Origin: Sporisorium sorghi | Taxonomy: Eukaryota > Basidiomycota > Ustilaginomycetes > Ustilaginales > Ustilaginaceae | Direction: 5' to 3' | NCBI GenBank assembly: GCA_023212695.1 | Contig: JALCCG010000363.1 | Location: 1 to 19,062 of the forward strand | Length of the DNA stretch: 19,062 bases | Part shown: piece by piece, positions 1 through 8,616 of the stretch | Position numbering within the stretch: the first letter of the stretch is position 1 | Layout of the letters: every line of letters starts with the position of its first letter | Translations under genes and position numbers: made by a program | Notes under the pieces: model-generated | Database searches by the model: none | What the model saw: only the letters and a program-made list of their open reading frames with translations | Told to the model about the DNA's origin: nothing

Positions 1-27
1 TTTTTATAATGTTGGTTGGTTTGGTTT

Positions 28-62
28 GGGGGGGGGGGGGTGGGGTTTGGGGGGGAGGGGGG
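28..62 (+). repeat. G-rich homopolymer patch
   Basis: Thirteen consecutive G (28-40) are followed by further G runs broken by T and A up to 62. This is low-complexity sequence at the contig edge. It may be a genuine G-tract or a sequencing or assembly artefact. Confidence 0.8.
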
Positions 63-87
63 AAAGACTCGGAAAGGTGGCCGCCGG

Positions 88-128
<41 letters not shown>

Positions 129-140
129 AAAAGAAAAAAG
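88..140 (+). repeat. Poly(dA) tract, 39 A followed by interrupted A runs
   Basis: An uninterrupted run of 39 A spans 88-126 and is followed by A runs separated by single G up to 140. It begins about 375 bp before the start codon at 464. Long poly(dA:dT) tracts can act as nucleosome-depleting promoter elements in fungi. At a contig edge the exact length is unreliable. Confidence 0.8.
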
Positions 141-463
141 TGGTTTTTTGGGTGCTCAGCGGTCAGACCCTGTCCAATCTTGGTTTTGGCCACTCTGCTC
201 TTGATCACATTCTCGCTCTTGACAGTGACTTGGTGTGGAGCTTGCATTGTCTCGACTGCTTCAAGTCTCACTCAATCGCTTTGTAGCCGTTGACACTCTT
301 CATCATCATCACCTTCATCGTCTGCGCCGCCGTCTCCTCACGCAAAAGCAGGACAGCACATCCTTCGATATCGCCACCGATCTCAACGCACCTCGATCCT
401 CTGATCAACATCGAAGCTTGGCGTCGTCGCCCTTTCATTCCTGCCTCCCGAACACCAATCAAG

Positions 464-3400
464 ATGACCCCCACCAAGGCCGCCGAACAGGAGCTCCAGT
501 CCTCCTTGCTCCGCATCTCGATCATCTGCGCATCCTCGATCCAGTCGCTGCGTGAACCGGTCCAGCCCACCATCCTTCCTGCCGACTCTCACGACGCTTC
601 CTCCTCATCTGCATTGCCCCCCACGGCAGACAAGCTCTCGGCGCAGATCGTCTCGGACCTCACCCAGCTTCTCACTCTCATCCAGAAGCACTCGAACAAC
701 CTCGCTATTGCTCTCAGGCCCAGCACCAAGACTACTACACCCACAACCGCGGCTTCGTCGAGCGGCGCTGCTGTTTCGCCCGTATCAGGTCTCGATGCAA
801 AGTCGCTCGAAGCCGCTCAAGCGCAGATCGTCTCTTTGGGCTCTGACCTCCTCCCCAAGATCGTCTTCCTCGCAAAGAAAGCCCGGAAGGACCGCGAAGT
901 CTTCCAGCAGCGTCCCAAGGCCGACCAAAACGACCCGGCTCAGATCGAGGAGAGGCGCAAACTCGAACAGCTCGCAAAGGACATGGGCGGACAGCTCATG
1001 TCCGCTGACCAACTCGGCCTGCCACCTTCGCAGCGAGACGATCTCGAAAAAAAGCTCGACTACTCGCTCGGCAACTCGTTCGCTCGCGAGATCCGTTCCG
1101 CTGTAGAAGACGTCATCGGCTCCATCGCAGATCTTCTGCACTCGCTTCTCGACGACCGCACCAAGAAGGCGCTCGAGACCGCTTCGCAGGCTCGCGACCG
1201 GGCCGACGGCGTCATTGCCGGTGTTAGCAAGAAGCTCGAAACGCTCTCTGTTGACAGTGCCGACCCGGCTGAACTGCGCAAGCGCACGCTGGCCGCCAAC
1301 AACCTCGTGTGGGAGACGTGTGCAAAGTACATCGGCGAGCCCAATGCAGACGGGACCATGCGCACCGTCACCTCGGTCGCTCCCAACGGCGTGCGCACCA
1401 AGGTGAACGTCAAGGGTCTCAGCAAGTCCAACCTCGAGGCGTGCAAGCGTAGCTGGACCAACCGCGTCGAGCTCATGCGCGATGGCCTTCAGGAGCTCAA
1501 GGAGGGCATCGAAGCTGATCAGTCGCCGGCAGGTGCGGCCAACGACGGCGACGACGAAGCCGACGAGTTCTCCTTCCCCGCTGCTACGCCCCTGTCGCCC
1601 GAGCAGAAGGACCGGCTGCGCCAGCTCTCGAATCTCGTCAAGATGGGCAACCTCACGCACGAAAATATTCTCAAGGAGATCGCCAAGTCCTCATCAAGCA
1701 CCATCGACCTGGACGAAGTCGAGGAGCTCGGCAAGCAGCTCGAAGAGGCTCAGGATGAATTGGTTGCAGCTTGTCTGTATGGTGAGGCCGATGCAGGTCT
1801 CGAGATGAAGATGTTTGACCACGATGCCGAGGATGATGACGAGGACGCGAATGGCGCTGCTGGCGACGACGCCGACGCTGAGCTGACGGACGAGCGGGCC
1901 ATCGAGAAGGCGATCCTGCGCACCTTTGAGCAGTACGTCCAGGCCGTCGTTGGCCTCTCGGCCTACGTCACTGACCGCGAGGAGTTGATCGAACAAGTCA
2001 ATATCGCCAGCGCCACCGACGAGGAAGGCGATTTCGCACACGTCTTTGCCGCCAAGTTCAACTCGCTCTCCAAGGTGCTCTCCGAAGCCAGCTCTGGCAT
2101 CGTCCTGCGCACCTCGTCCGCATCTTCCTCAACCAACACCGGTGCGTCCAACGTGCAGCACAAGCCTGTCCTTCAAGCCAACGACGACTTCAAGGCCGAG
2201 GTCTTCCTGCAAGAGCTCCAGTCCATCGCAGCCAAGCTGGGCCCGGACGCCAAGATCACCGACCGTGCCATCGCCGAGCACCTCGACAGCGCCGACCCAC
2301 TGCGCTGCATGCGCGACGGCTACATCCTGCCCACGTTCAAGGACGTGTGCAGCCCCGACTACCCTTCCACCTCGGCAGAGACTGCGCCCGATGCAGAGTC
2401 GCTCTACATGTGCGGCAACTCCCTTGGCCCACTGTCGCGCCTGGGCAAGAAGTACCTCGAGCAAGAAATCGAAGCGTGGGGGCGCAAGGCAGTGCTGGGC
2501 CACTTTGAGCATCCGTACGGCACGCCGTGGACGCAGATGGAGAAGCGCGTGGGCGAGCTGTGTGCCGATGTCGTGGGTGCCAAGCAGTCCGAGGTGGTGG
2601 TGATGGGGACGTTGACGGGCAATCTGCACTCGTTGATGGCGACGTTCTACCGTCCTGCTACGAAGCCGTTCGGGGTTGGATTTAGTGGCGATGTGGAAGC
2701 GGCCAGGAAGGAAGGCAAGAAGGTGAGGCACAAGATCATCTTCGAGCAAAAGGCGTTCCCCTCGGACCAGTATGCGCTTGCCTCTGTCATCGCGCTCAAC
2801 GGCTTCGATCCCGAAACCTCCATGGTCCCACTCGTCCCCCGCGAGGGAAGCAAAACACTCGAAACCGCCGATATCCTCGCCACGATCGAGCAGTGCGGCC
2901 AGGAAGGCGAAACCGCCATGGTGCTCATCGGCGGCATCCAGTACTTCACCGGCCAGCTGTTCGAGCTCGAAAAACTCGCCGCCAAAGCACACGAACACGG
3001 CATCCTGTTCGGCGTCGACCTCGCGCACGCATTCGCCAACGTCCCGCTGGCGCTGCACGACTGGGGGGTCGATTTCGCCTGCTGGTGCACGTACAAGTAC
3101 GGCTCCTCGGGTCCGGGTGGCATTGCGGGCTTGTTTGTGCACGAAAAGTGGCACGGGGCGAATCTGACGAGGCAGGCGGGGTGGTGGGGCCACGAGAAGG
3201 AGACGCGCTTTTCGATGCCGGACCGGTTTGTGCCTACTCGCGGGGCGGAGGGGTGGCAGACGTCGAACCCGTCGATGCTGGACATGGCGTCGTTGAAGGG
3301 CTCGCTTGAGACGCTGGGGAAGGCGGTGGAGTACGGTCGGCGCGATGAGAGGGACGAGGGCCGCGCGGAGAGTGGCAAGCATGGTAAGGGGAGCATTATG

Positions 3401-3826
3401 CCGATTCTGCGTAGCAAGAGCTTGCGCCTCACGGCGTATTTGGAGGCGCTGCTGTTGAGCCCCGGGTTTTTCCCGGATGGGTTTGATATTCGTGTAGTCA
3501 CGCCGAGGGATCCCATGCAGAGAGGGAGTCAGCTGTGCATCCAGATCCCCGACCCGCCCTCTGCCACCGCTCAAGAGAAGAAGGAGGAGGATCAGCCAAA
3601 GCCAAGCGGGGGCAAGGACGTCCCGCCCCCGATTGACGGCAAGCGGCTGATCGCCAGAGCTCATAAGCGCGCAGAGAAGCAGCGCGGCCTCGTGGCGGAC
3701 ATCAGGCACCCGGACATGCTCAGGCTCGCGCCGTTGGCACAGTTCTCGACGTTCACGGATGTGTGGAGGACCGCGGACGTGTTGAGGCAGAGCCTGCTGG
3801 ATGAGGTGCGGGCGAGCGAGGCATAA
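464..3826 (+). CDS. BNA5: GCIP-like / kynureninase fusion protein
   Basis: Intronless, 1120 aa. Residues 1 to about 550 resemble the cyclin-D1-binding/GCIP family: helical, with an acidic stretch (AEDDDEDANGAAGDDADAE) near residue 460. Residues about 570-1120 are a full kynureninase, the PLP enzyme that cleaves kynurenine or 3-hydroxykynurenine to anthranilate or 3-hydroxyanthranilate plus alanine, on the de novo NAD route. Visible landmarks are MCGNSLG, FPSDQYA (F765, S767), GVDLAHAFAN (D852, H855), CWCTYKYGSSGPGGIAG with the PLP lysine at K878, and WWGHEKETRF. A charged insert (EKKEEDQPKPSGG) lies before the C-terminal helices. The ATG at 464 was chosen because it is the first ATG, has A at -3, and earlier in-frame codons look like leader. 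Kynureninases usually run 450-500 aa and GCIP proteins about 350 aa, so this is a two-domain fusion. No in-frame Met occurs between the acidic stretch and the kynureninase core. The enzyme assignment is secure; the GCIP call is by resemblance. Confidence 0.9.
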   Translation: MTPTKAAEQELQSSLLRISIICASSIQSLREPVQPTILPADSHDASSSSALPPTADKLSAQIVSDLTQLLTLIQKHSNNLAIALRPSTKTTTPTTAASSSGAAVSPVSGLDAKSLEAAQAQIVSLGSDLLPKIVFLAKKARKDREVFQQRPKADQNDPAQIEERRKLEQLAKDMGGQLMSADQLGLPPSQRDDLEKKLDYSLGNSFAREIRSAVEDVIGSIADLLHSLLDDRTKKALETASQARDRADGVIAGVSKKLETLSVDSADPAELRKRTLAANNLVWETCAKYIGEPNADGTMRTVTSVAPNGVRTKVNVKGLSKSNLEACKRSWTNRVELMRDGLQELKEGIEADQSPAGAANDGDDEADEFSFPAATPLSPEQKDRLRQLSNLVKMGNLTHENILKEIAKSSSSTIDLDEVEELGKQLEEAQDELVAACLYGEADAGLEMKMFDHDAEDDDEDANGAAGDDADAELTDERAIEKAILRTFEQYVQAVVGLSAYVTDREELIEQVNIASATDEEGDFAHVFAAKFNSLSKVLSEASSGIVLRTSSASSSTNTGASNVQHKPVLQANDDFKAEVFLQELQSIAAKLGPDAKITDRAIAEHLDSADPLRCMRDGYILPTFKDVCSPDYPSTSAETAPDAESLYMCGNSLGPLSRLGKKYLEQEIEAWGRKAVLGHFEHPYGTPWTQMEKRVGELCADVVGAKQSEVVVMGTLTGNLHSLMATFYRPATKPFGVGFSGDVEAARKEGKKVRHKIIFEQKAFPSDQYALASVIALNGFDPETSMVPLVPREGSKTLETADILATIEQCGQEGETAMVLIGGIQYFTGQLFELEKLAAKAHEHGILFGVDLAHAFANVPLALHDWGVDFACWCTYKYGSSGPGGIAGLFVHEKWHGANLTRQAGWWGHEKETRFSMPDRFVPTRGAEGWQTSNPSMLDMASLKGSLETLGKAVEYGRRDERDEGRAESGKHGKGSIMPILRSKSLRLTAYLEALLLSPGFFPDGFDIRVVTPRDPMQRGSQLCIQIPDPPSATAQEKKEEDQPKPSGGKDVPPPIDGKRLIARAHKRAEKQRGLVADIRHPDMLRLAPLAQFSTFTDVWRTADVLRQSLLDEVRASEA

Positions 3827-4241
3827 CGTAGGCAGGGTCGGTCTTGTTCAAGATGGGTACATTCGTGAATGGCTGTTCAGAACAGTGTTTTGTGCATGCA
3901 ACTGGAAGTCGTCTTGCGTTTGTACGGTGTGTAGCAGTGTTTAGCGTGATGTCGAGCTGGTTGAGGAGGGGCAAGTGAGCTGCGTGCCGGCGAAGTGGGG
4001 AGATAAGAGAGCCGATTTGGAGTTCGGAATTTCACGTGGCGTGTGCCTTGGGTTGGCGAGAGATCTGCGCCGGCGGATTCAGCGCTTTGTTGTTTTTTGT
4101 GGATCGAGAGAGAGGACCCTGGACGCGATTGGCCGACTTGTCTATCTACCACCATCATCGGCATCCTTCCTACTTTGCTCTATCGCAACCGACACGCATA
4201 CATACACGCCCGTGTCTGCTTTGCAGCATTACTCTTCCACG
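3827..4241. other. Intergenic region upstream of the acyltransferase gene
   Basis: This 415-bp gap between two + strand genes holds the 3' end of the kynureninase gene and the promoter and leader of the acyltransferase. I see no ATG between 3970 and 4241. An inositol/choline-element-like site lies at 4029-4038. No RNA gene or other ORF is convincing. Confidence 0.6.
4029..4038 (+). promoter_or_regulatory. ICRE/E-box-like site (ATTTCACGTG)
   Basis: The ten bases fit the yeast inositol/choline-responsive consensus WYTTCAYRTG at every position and contain a CACGTG E-box core. The site lies about 200 bp before the start codon of a glycerolipid acyltransferase. In budding yeast this element binds the Ino2/Ino4 bHLH pair. 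Whether an equivalent factor works in this lineage is not shown by the sequence. Confidence 0.35.
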
Positions 4242-6959
4242 ATGGCGTCGGCACCCGCTGCATCCTCGACGTCGACACGGGCGTCTGCCACGGCCCCGGT
4301 GTCGAGCAGCAAGCCTCGACGCGGCGGCAAAGATGCAACGCCAACATTCGGCATCATGTGGACCATCATGCGCTCCATCGGCGACGTCTCCCTGCCCCTT
4401 TTCTTCTCCTCCATCCACATCAGCTCCCCGCACCTCGTCCCGCCCTCCACCACCCCGCTCATCGTATGCGCAAACCACAGCAACACCATCCTCGACGTAG
4501 CCATGCTCGCATCGCACTTCCCCGAGCGCCGCCCGCTCCACTTCTGGGCCAAAGCGAGCTTCTTCAAAAACCCTGTCACGCGCTGGATTCTAACGAGTTC
4601 CGGGAACATCAAAGTGGATCGGAGGAACAAGAACAACCAGGCGTTGTTTGCGGGCACGTTCGCGGCGATGAAGGCGGGTGGGGCGATTGCGCTGTTCCCG
4701 GAGGGCGGGAGCTATACGGTGCCGAAGCTGAAGGAGTTGAAGATGGGCGCGGCGTGGGCGGCGTTGGAGTACTCGAGGTTTTTGCAGCTCCAGCAGGAAG
4801 AGGGACGGGGAGGGGAAGGAAGTGGGAGGACAGAGGTCAAGATCTTGCCCACGGCGGTGGTCTTTGACAATAAGAGCGTTTTCAGGTCGAGGGCCGTGCT
4901 GAGGTTCGGGAAGCCGCTCTCGCTGGATCGGTATATCGACGAGTTCCTCTCCGCGCCTCCGACGCCTGCAGATGGGCAAGATGCACCAGCCAAGCGCACA
5001 GCAGCGCCAGCGGGCAACACCGAAGACGCCACGGTCCCAGCCACACCCGAAAGCATGACGCGCAGCAATACCACCACCGGAACATCACCACCGCCGGCAG
5101 AGCAGTACGCAAGCCCCGCCCACCGCGCCGTCGCCCGTCTAACTGCAGACCTGCAACGCGCCATGCAGGAGCTCACGTTCAACGCACCCGACTGGCAGAC
5201 GTTCCAAGCGGTGCGCATAGCGCGAGAGATGATGTTCTACCGCGCGCAGGAGCGCATGGACGAGTACGTCGAGCTGTCGCGCGCGCTGATGGTGCTTCTT
5301 ACACTCGATGCTTCGGGGCTAACTGTGCAGGCGGACGTGCAGCACAAGAGTCAGCAGGCGAGACAGGCGCTGTTTGTGCTCTCGTCGATGTTGCACCTTG
5401 CCGATGTCGACAATGCCACCCTCACGCGTACGGCTCTCAATAGCGCAAGTGGCGCACGATCGAGCTTCGTGACACCGCTCAAATCGCTCCTCGTGCGCCT
5501 GCCCATCTACATTCCCGTCTTTGGCCCCACGCTGCTGCCGACGTACATCGTCCCGAACAAGCTCGCGCACCACTTTGCGGCGCGCGAAGAGGAATCGCTG
5601 TCGAGCGTCAAGACGCTGTTCAGCTTTTTCTTGACTTCGATGCTGTACTCGACGCTGGTGGTCAAGACGCTGCAGCGGACGCGGTGGTCGCCGCCCGGGT
5701 TGCTGGTGGGGATGGCGGGCGTGTGGTGGTTGCACGACTTGAATCGCAGTTGTGTGGATCGGGCGTATGGGTTGGTCAAGCAGGTGCGGTTCGGGTGGCG
5801 GGTGTGCCGCGCCAACCTCGCTACTTCCTCTTTGGCGCCATTGAAGGGCGAAGTGAAGCAGGGAAAGCGGGAGGTGAAGGGCAAGAGTCTGTTCTTCTAC
5901 GGTACGTTGGTGCATCCGAAGATCTTGGCGCGAGTGATCGGCAACGATGGTGCGCACCTCGAGATCCAGAACGGCGTTTTGGACGGCGCCAAGCTGTTCC
6001 ACGTCAAGGGCGAGGAGTACCCGGGATTGCTGCGGATGGATTCTACATCGACGGCGATCAACGCGGTCAAGGGCACGCTGGTGCGCGGCCTCACGCCGGC
6101 CGACTTGCGCTGCCTCGACGCTTTTGAGGGGGACGAGTACGAACGCCTGCCCGTCTCGATCCTCCCAGACCCGCTGTCGCCCGTCGAGACCAACACGACG
6201 CGGATCGCCAACGGCGGCACTGCTCCGCTGCACGCTATCCTGTCAAGCTTGACGAAAGCGCGCATCGAAGCGCTGTGTGCCAACGCAAGTGAGGCGGACA
6301 AGGTCGAGGCGGAGGTGTACACGTGGGTTGCGGGGCGCGACAAGCTGGAAGAGAGGGTGTGGGAGTTTGACATGTTTGCGCAGACGCACGCGCGCAACTG
6401 GGTGGGCGAAGGGGAGGTGGAGCACGAGCACGAGTATCAGGTCGTGGACCGGGTGCGGTCGGATGGTGTTACTTCGACGCCCATTCTCACCTCCAACACT
6501 GATGCCACCTCGACATCCGCTTCGCCAACGCAAGCGGACAAGGGGGAAGAGTGGATCGAAGCGTACGCATCGACACTGGTCGAACAGGGACCGGTACAAC
6601 AAGCGGTGGTGCAGGTGTGCAAGACTCTGCTCACACAACCGAGCATCCAGTTCTACGTCGACAAGGCGTTCAGGGGCGGCAAGGTGAAGCGGCCGAGCAA
6701 GCGGGATGAACGCTTGCTGAGTGCTGTTTTCCGAGCGAGAGCGGGAGCGCGGGCGGAAATAGAGCAGCTCATGCGAATGGTCGAGGCGGTGCAGGTGGAA
6801 GAGGTGCAGCGGGCGGTGGGCGTACTGGTGCATGCCAAGGCCAGAGCATTGGCTCGGGTGGGCGCGAGAATGGCGGGCGAAGCTGCTTGGCCTTTCAGCC
6901 AGGAGCAGGTCGATACGTTTGCGAGTGGTGCCAGGTTCGAGTCGAGAAAGACGATTTGA
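4242..6959 (+). CDS. Gpt2/Sct1-type glycerophosphate acyltransferase fused to an AIG2/GGCT-like domain
   Basis: Intronless, 905 aa. After a Ser/Ala/Thr-rich leader comes a PlsC acyltransferase with NHSNTILD (H79, D85; the H-x5-D spacing of fungal Gpt2/Sct1-type enzymes), SSGNIKVDRR, and FPEGGSY (152-158). This family acylates glycerol-3-phosphate or dihydroxyacetone phosphate at the ER, the first step of glycerolipid synthesis. Hydrophobic segments near 416-437, 461-477 and 484-500 look like membrane anchors. At about 548-745 a second domain begins with KSLFFYGTLVHPKIL (FYGT 552-555) and continues with a conserved-looking LDAFEGDEYER (E629 at the catalytic-Glu position), typical of the AIG2/gamma-glutamylcyclotransferase-like fold. 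Residues about 770-905 are a charged helical tail I do not recognise. ATG 4242 is the first ATG, with A at -3; upstream frame is open only to a GTG. The stop lies 34 bp from the converging formyltransferase gene. The two-domain fusion is unusual. Confidence 0.82.
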   Translation: MASAPAASSTSTRASATAPVSSSKPRRGGKDATPTFGIMWTIMRSIGDVSLPLFFSSIHISSPHLVPPSTTPLIVCANHSNTILDVAMLASHFPERRPLHFWAKASFFKNPVTRWILTSSGNIKVDRRNKNNQALFAGTFAAMKAGGAIALFPEGGSYTVPKLKELKMGAAWAALEYSRFLQLQQEEGRGGEGSGRTEVKILPTAVVFDNKSVFRSRAVLRFGKPLSLDRYIDEFLSAPPTPADGQDAPAKRTAAPAGNTEDATVPATPESMTRSNTTTGTSPPPAEQYASPAHRAVARLTADLQRAMQELTFNAPDWQTFQAVRIAREMMFYRAQERMDEYVELSRALMVLLTLDASGLTVQADVQHKSQQARQALFVLSSMLHLADVDNATLTRTALNSASGARSSFVTPLKSLLVRLPIYIPVFGPTLLPTYIVPNKLAHHFAAREEESLSSVKTLFSFFLTSMLYSTLVVKTLQRTRWSPPGLLVGMAGVWWLHDLNRSCVDRAYGLVKQVRFGWRVCRANLATSSLAPLKGEVKQGKREVKGKSLFFYGTLVHPKILARVIGNDGAHLEIQNGVLDGAKLFHVKGEEYPGLLRMDSTSTAINAVKGTLVRGLTPADLRCLDAFEGDEYERLPVSILPDPLSPVETNTTRIANGGTAPLHAILSSLTKARIEALCANASEADKVEAEVYTWVAGRDKLEERVWEFDMFAQTHARNWVGEGEVEHEHEYQVVDRVRSDGVTSTPILTSNTDATSTSASPTQADKGEEWIEAYASTLVEQGPVQQAVVQVCKTLLTQPSIQFYVDKAFRGGKVKRPSKRDERLLSAVFRARAGARAEIEQLMRMVEAVQVEEVQRAVGVLVHAKARALARVGARMAGEAAWPFSQEQVDTFASGARFESRKTI

Positions 6960-6993
6960 ATACACTTTTGATCTACGCAAGCGTATGTGCTCG

Positions 6994-8279
6994 TCACTGA
7001 AATCGAAGCAAGCCGCTCGCAGGGTCGGCGCGATCGCGATAGGCTCGGTACCACTCCTGCGCTGTTTTGGCCTTCTTGCTTGCGACTTTGAGCATGTGCA
7101 CCGCCAGAATTCCTTCAAGAGTTTTGACGACGATCGCATTGAGGGGAAGCGAGTAGACGGCGGAGCCTGCGGGCGTGGTGGGTGAGGCAAATGCGGAGGC
7201 GATGGCCGGGTCGTGCGAGCGCAATGTCGAGTGGTCGAGGATGGAGGTGTTGGAGAAGGTGATGGTGATGGGGCGGAAGGATGAGCTCAACATAGGTGGT
7301 TGGAGGGTCGTGGTCAAGGGATACTGTGATAGAGAGAGAGAGAGGTTTGTTAGCATTGCTAATGGCATCAATGTGATTCAAAGGAAGGGTTCTGACTTAC
7401 TAGGTACGCGAAGCCTCTTTCTCTTGCAACAATGTCGGCGGCGGACCACTTGTGCCACTTGATGACGCTGTTCTGCGCCTTGAGTTTGGGCGCAAAGATC
7501 TTTTGCGATTCGTCTTGATCCCAGCTGTTGGCCCAGAACCATGGCAGGTCTTGCAAGGTACGAACGAGCAGATCCGCCGCTCTAGTCGCCATGACCTGCT
7601 CCACCTCCAGGAACCCTGCTTCACCGTCACCCGGTGTTGGTGGCGGGAAAGCAGACTCTTGCTGGCTGACGATCCGTCCCGTATCGAATTTGCCCTTCTC
7701 GAGCGTCTGAATGCTGACACCTGACCTCGTCAACCGTCTTGCTAGAGCCCATTGAATCGGAGCAGCCCCTCTCAGCTGCGGCAATAGGGAAGGGTGGATG
7801 TTGATGCGCTGCCATGGGTTCGGGAAAGCGTCAAGCAGCGCGTCTGGTATCAGGTGGCCGAACGAGCATGTCAGCAGGATCGCTTTCGGGTTGTCATGAA
7901 CCAGAGATGGAGGTGGTGTGTAGTCGACCATGCCCGAGGATGGAACGTCTTGATGCGGTAGATTGTGCTCGAGCGCAACCCTTTTGACGGGCGAGGCCTT
8001 CATCCGACTGGCACCCCATTTCTGCGCTACATCAGGAGGCGTGAGCACATGTAGCGATGAGCAGAGTGCAGAGCGGTGAGCGAGCAAGGCAGAGAGAGAG
8101 GCAGAGGCGAATGCGTCTGTGCCGCAAAAGAGGATGTCGTAAGGTGCTGTTGGGACCGAACAGGGTGAACTGGTGCTGCTGAGTCGGCGTTGAAGCGATT
8201 GTGCTGAGCAGCGAATCGATAGGCGTAGACAGCTGCTGCTGCTGCGGAGAGCAGGCTGAATGACAAGTGACCGTATCAT
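6994..8279 (-). CDS. FMT1: Mitochondrial methionyl-tRNA formyltransferase (two exons)
   Basis: Exon 1 runs 8279-7401 (293 codons) and exon 2 runs 7323-6994, giving 402 aa. The enzyme transfers a formyl group from 10-formyltetrahydrofolate to initiator Met-tRNA in mitochondria. The N-terminus is rich in Arg and Ser with almost no acidic residues and ends in RRLSSTSS, a typical matrix presequence. The formyltransferase domain shows FCGTDAF (51-57), SFGHLIP (139-145), and NIHPSLLPQLRGAAPIQW with N160 and H162, followed by FDTGR (D199), matching the N/H/D catalytic set of the GART-like fold. Exon 2 supplies the C-terminal tRNA-binding domain. The splice is phase 0 and joins RGFAYL to YPLTTT; reading through the intron adds only nine residues before a stop. 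The gene is convergent with the acyltransferase and divergent from ERF2. Confidence 0.9.
7324..7400 (-). other. Intron of the methionyl-tRNA formyltransferase gene
   Basis: 77 nt. Read on the minus strand it has a GTAAGT donor, a TGCTAAC branch-point match (7355-7349), a CT-repeat polypyrimidine tract and a CACAG acceptor. Removing it joins two open frames exactly in phase 0. The CT tract appears as a GA repeat on the + strand. Confidence 0.9.
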
Positions 8280-8373
8280 GGGTGATGTCGCATCATCCTT
8301 GATGTGACGACGGCTGATCCGACAATCGTGTGATGTCTTCGGAAGAAGTCCGTTGCAGGGTCCACAGATGGGA

Positions 8374-8400
8374 TTTTATTTTATTTTATTTTTATTTTTT
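8374..8400 (+). repeat. T-rich tract made of TTTTA-type units
   Basis: A 27-base stretch made only of T runs separated by single A, in the divergent FMT1/ERF2 promoter. It may act as a poly(dA:dT) promoter element or be a simple low-complexity tract. Confidence 0.75.
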
Positions 8401-8541
8401 CGACAAGAAGAAAATCTGGACAAGAGACCAACACCTCTCTCGTTTTGGGCGTGTCTCTCAGGTCGCCAAACAGCTTTGCACGCGTGTGTCTCGCTTGTCG
8501 CTCTCTCCTTGCAGCTTCAAAGGCAACGAACGGAACAGCCG

Positions 8542-8616
8542 ATGCGATACAAAAGTGTCACAAAGGGGAATCCGACGCTTCCTCCTCGTCTCCTTCCCTC
8601 CATCGTCGACATCTAG
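8542..8616 (+). other. Possible upstream ORF of ERF2 (24 codons)
   Basis: An ATG at 8542 opens a 24-codon frame that stops at 8614-8616, 48 bp before the ERF2 start at 8665. Its context is weak, with C at -3. Whether it is transcribed depends on an unknown start site. Confidence 0.3.

Larger units (their letters stand above)
1..463. other. Non-coding contig edge and upstream region of the kynureninase fusion gene
   Basis: The first 140 bases are low-complexity G and A runs. From about 141 to 463 the sequence is mixed and pyrimidine-rich, as expected for a fungal promoter and 5' leader. I see no ATG on the + strand between 127 and 463, so the ATG at 464 would be the first one met by a scanning ribosome. 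The reading frame of the gene stays open back to a TTG at 290, but that codon is not a plausible eukaryotic start. No TATA box stands out. Confidence 0.6.

Noticed and set aside
290..463. Extension of the kynureninase fusion frame upstream to 290
   Set aside because: The codon at 290 is TTG, not ATG, and the extra residues look like translated leader. The first ATG is at 464.
2129..3709. 526-codon open frame on the minus strand inside the kynureninase gene
   Set aside because: Arg/Leu-rich shadow of a GC-rich gene with no recognisable domain; the + strand frame encodes a clear enzyme.
3975..4241. Extension of the acyltransferase frame upstream to 3975
   Set aside because: It begins with GTG and contains no ATG before 4242; low likeness to coding sequence.
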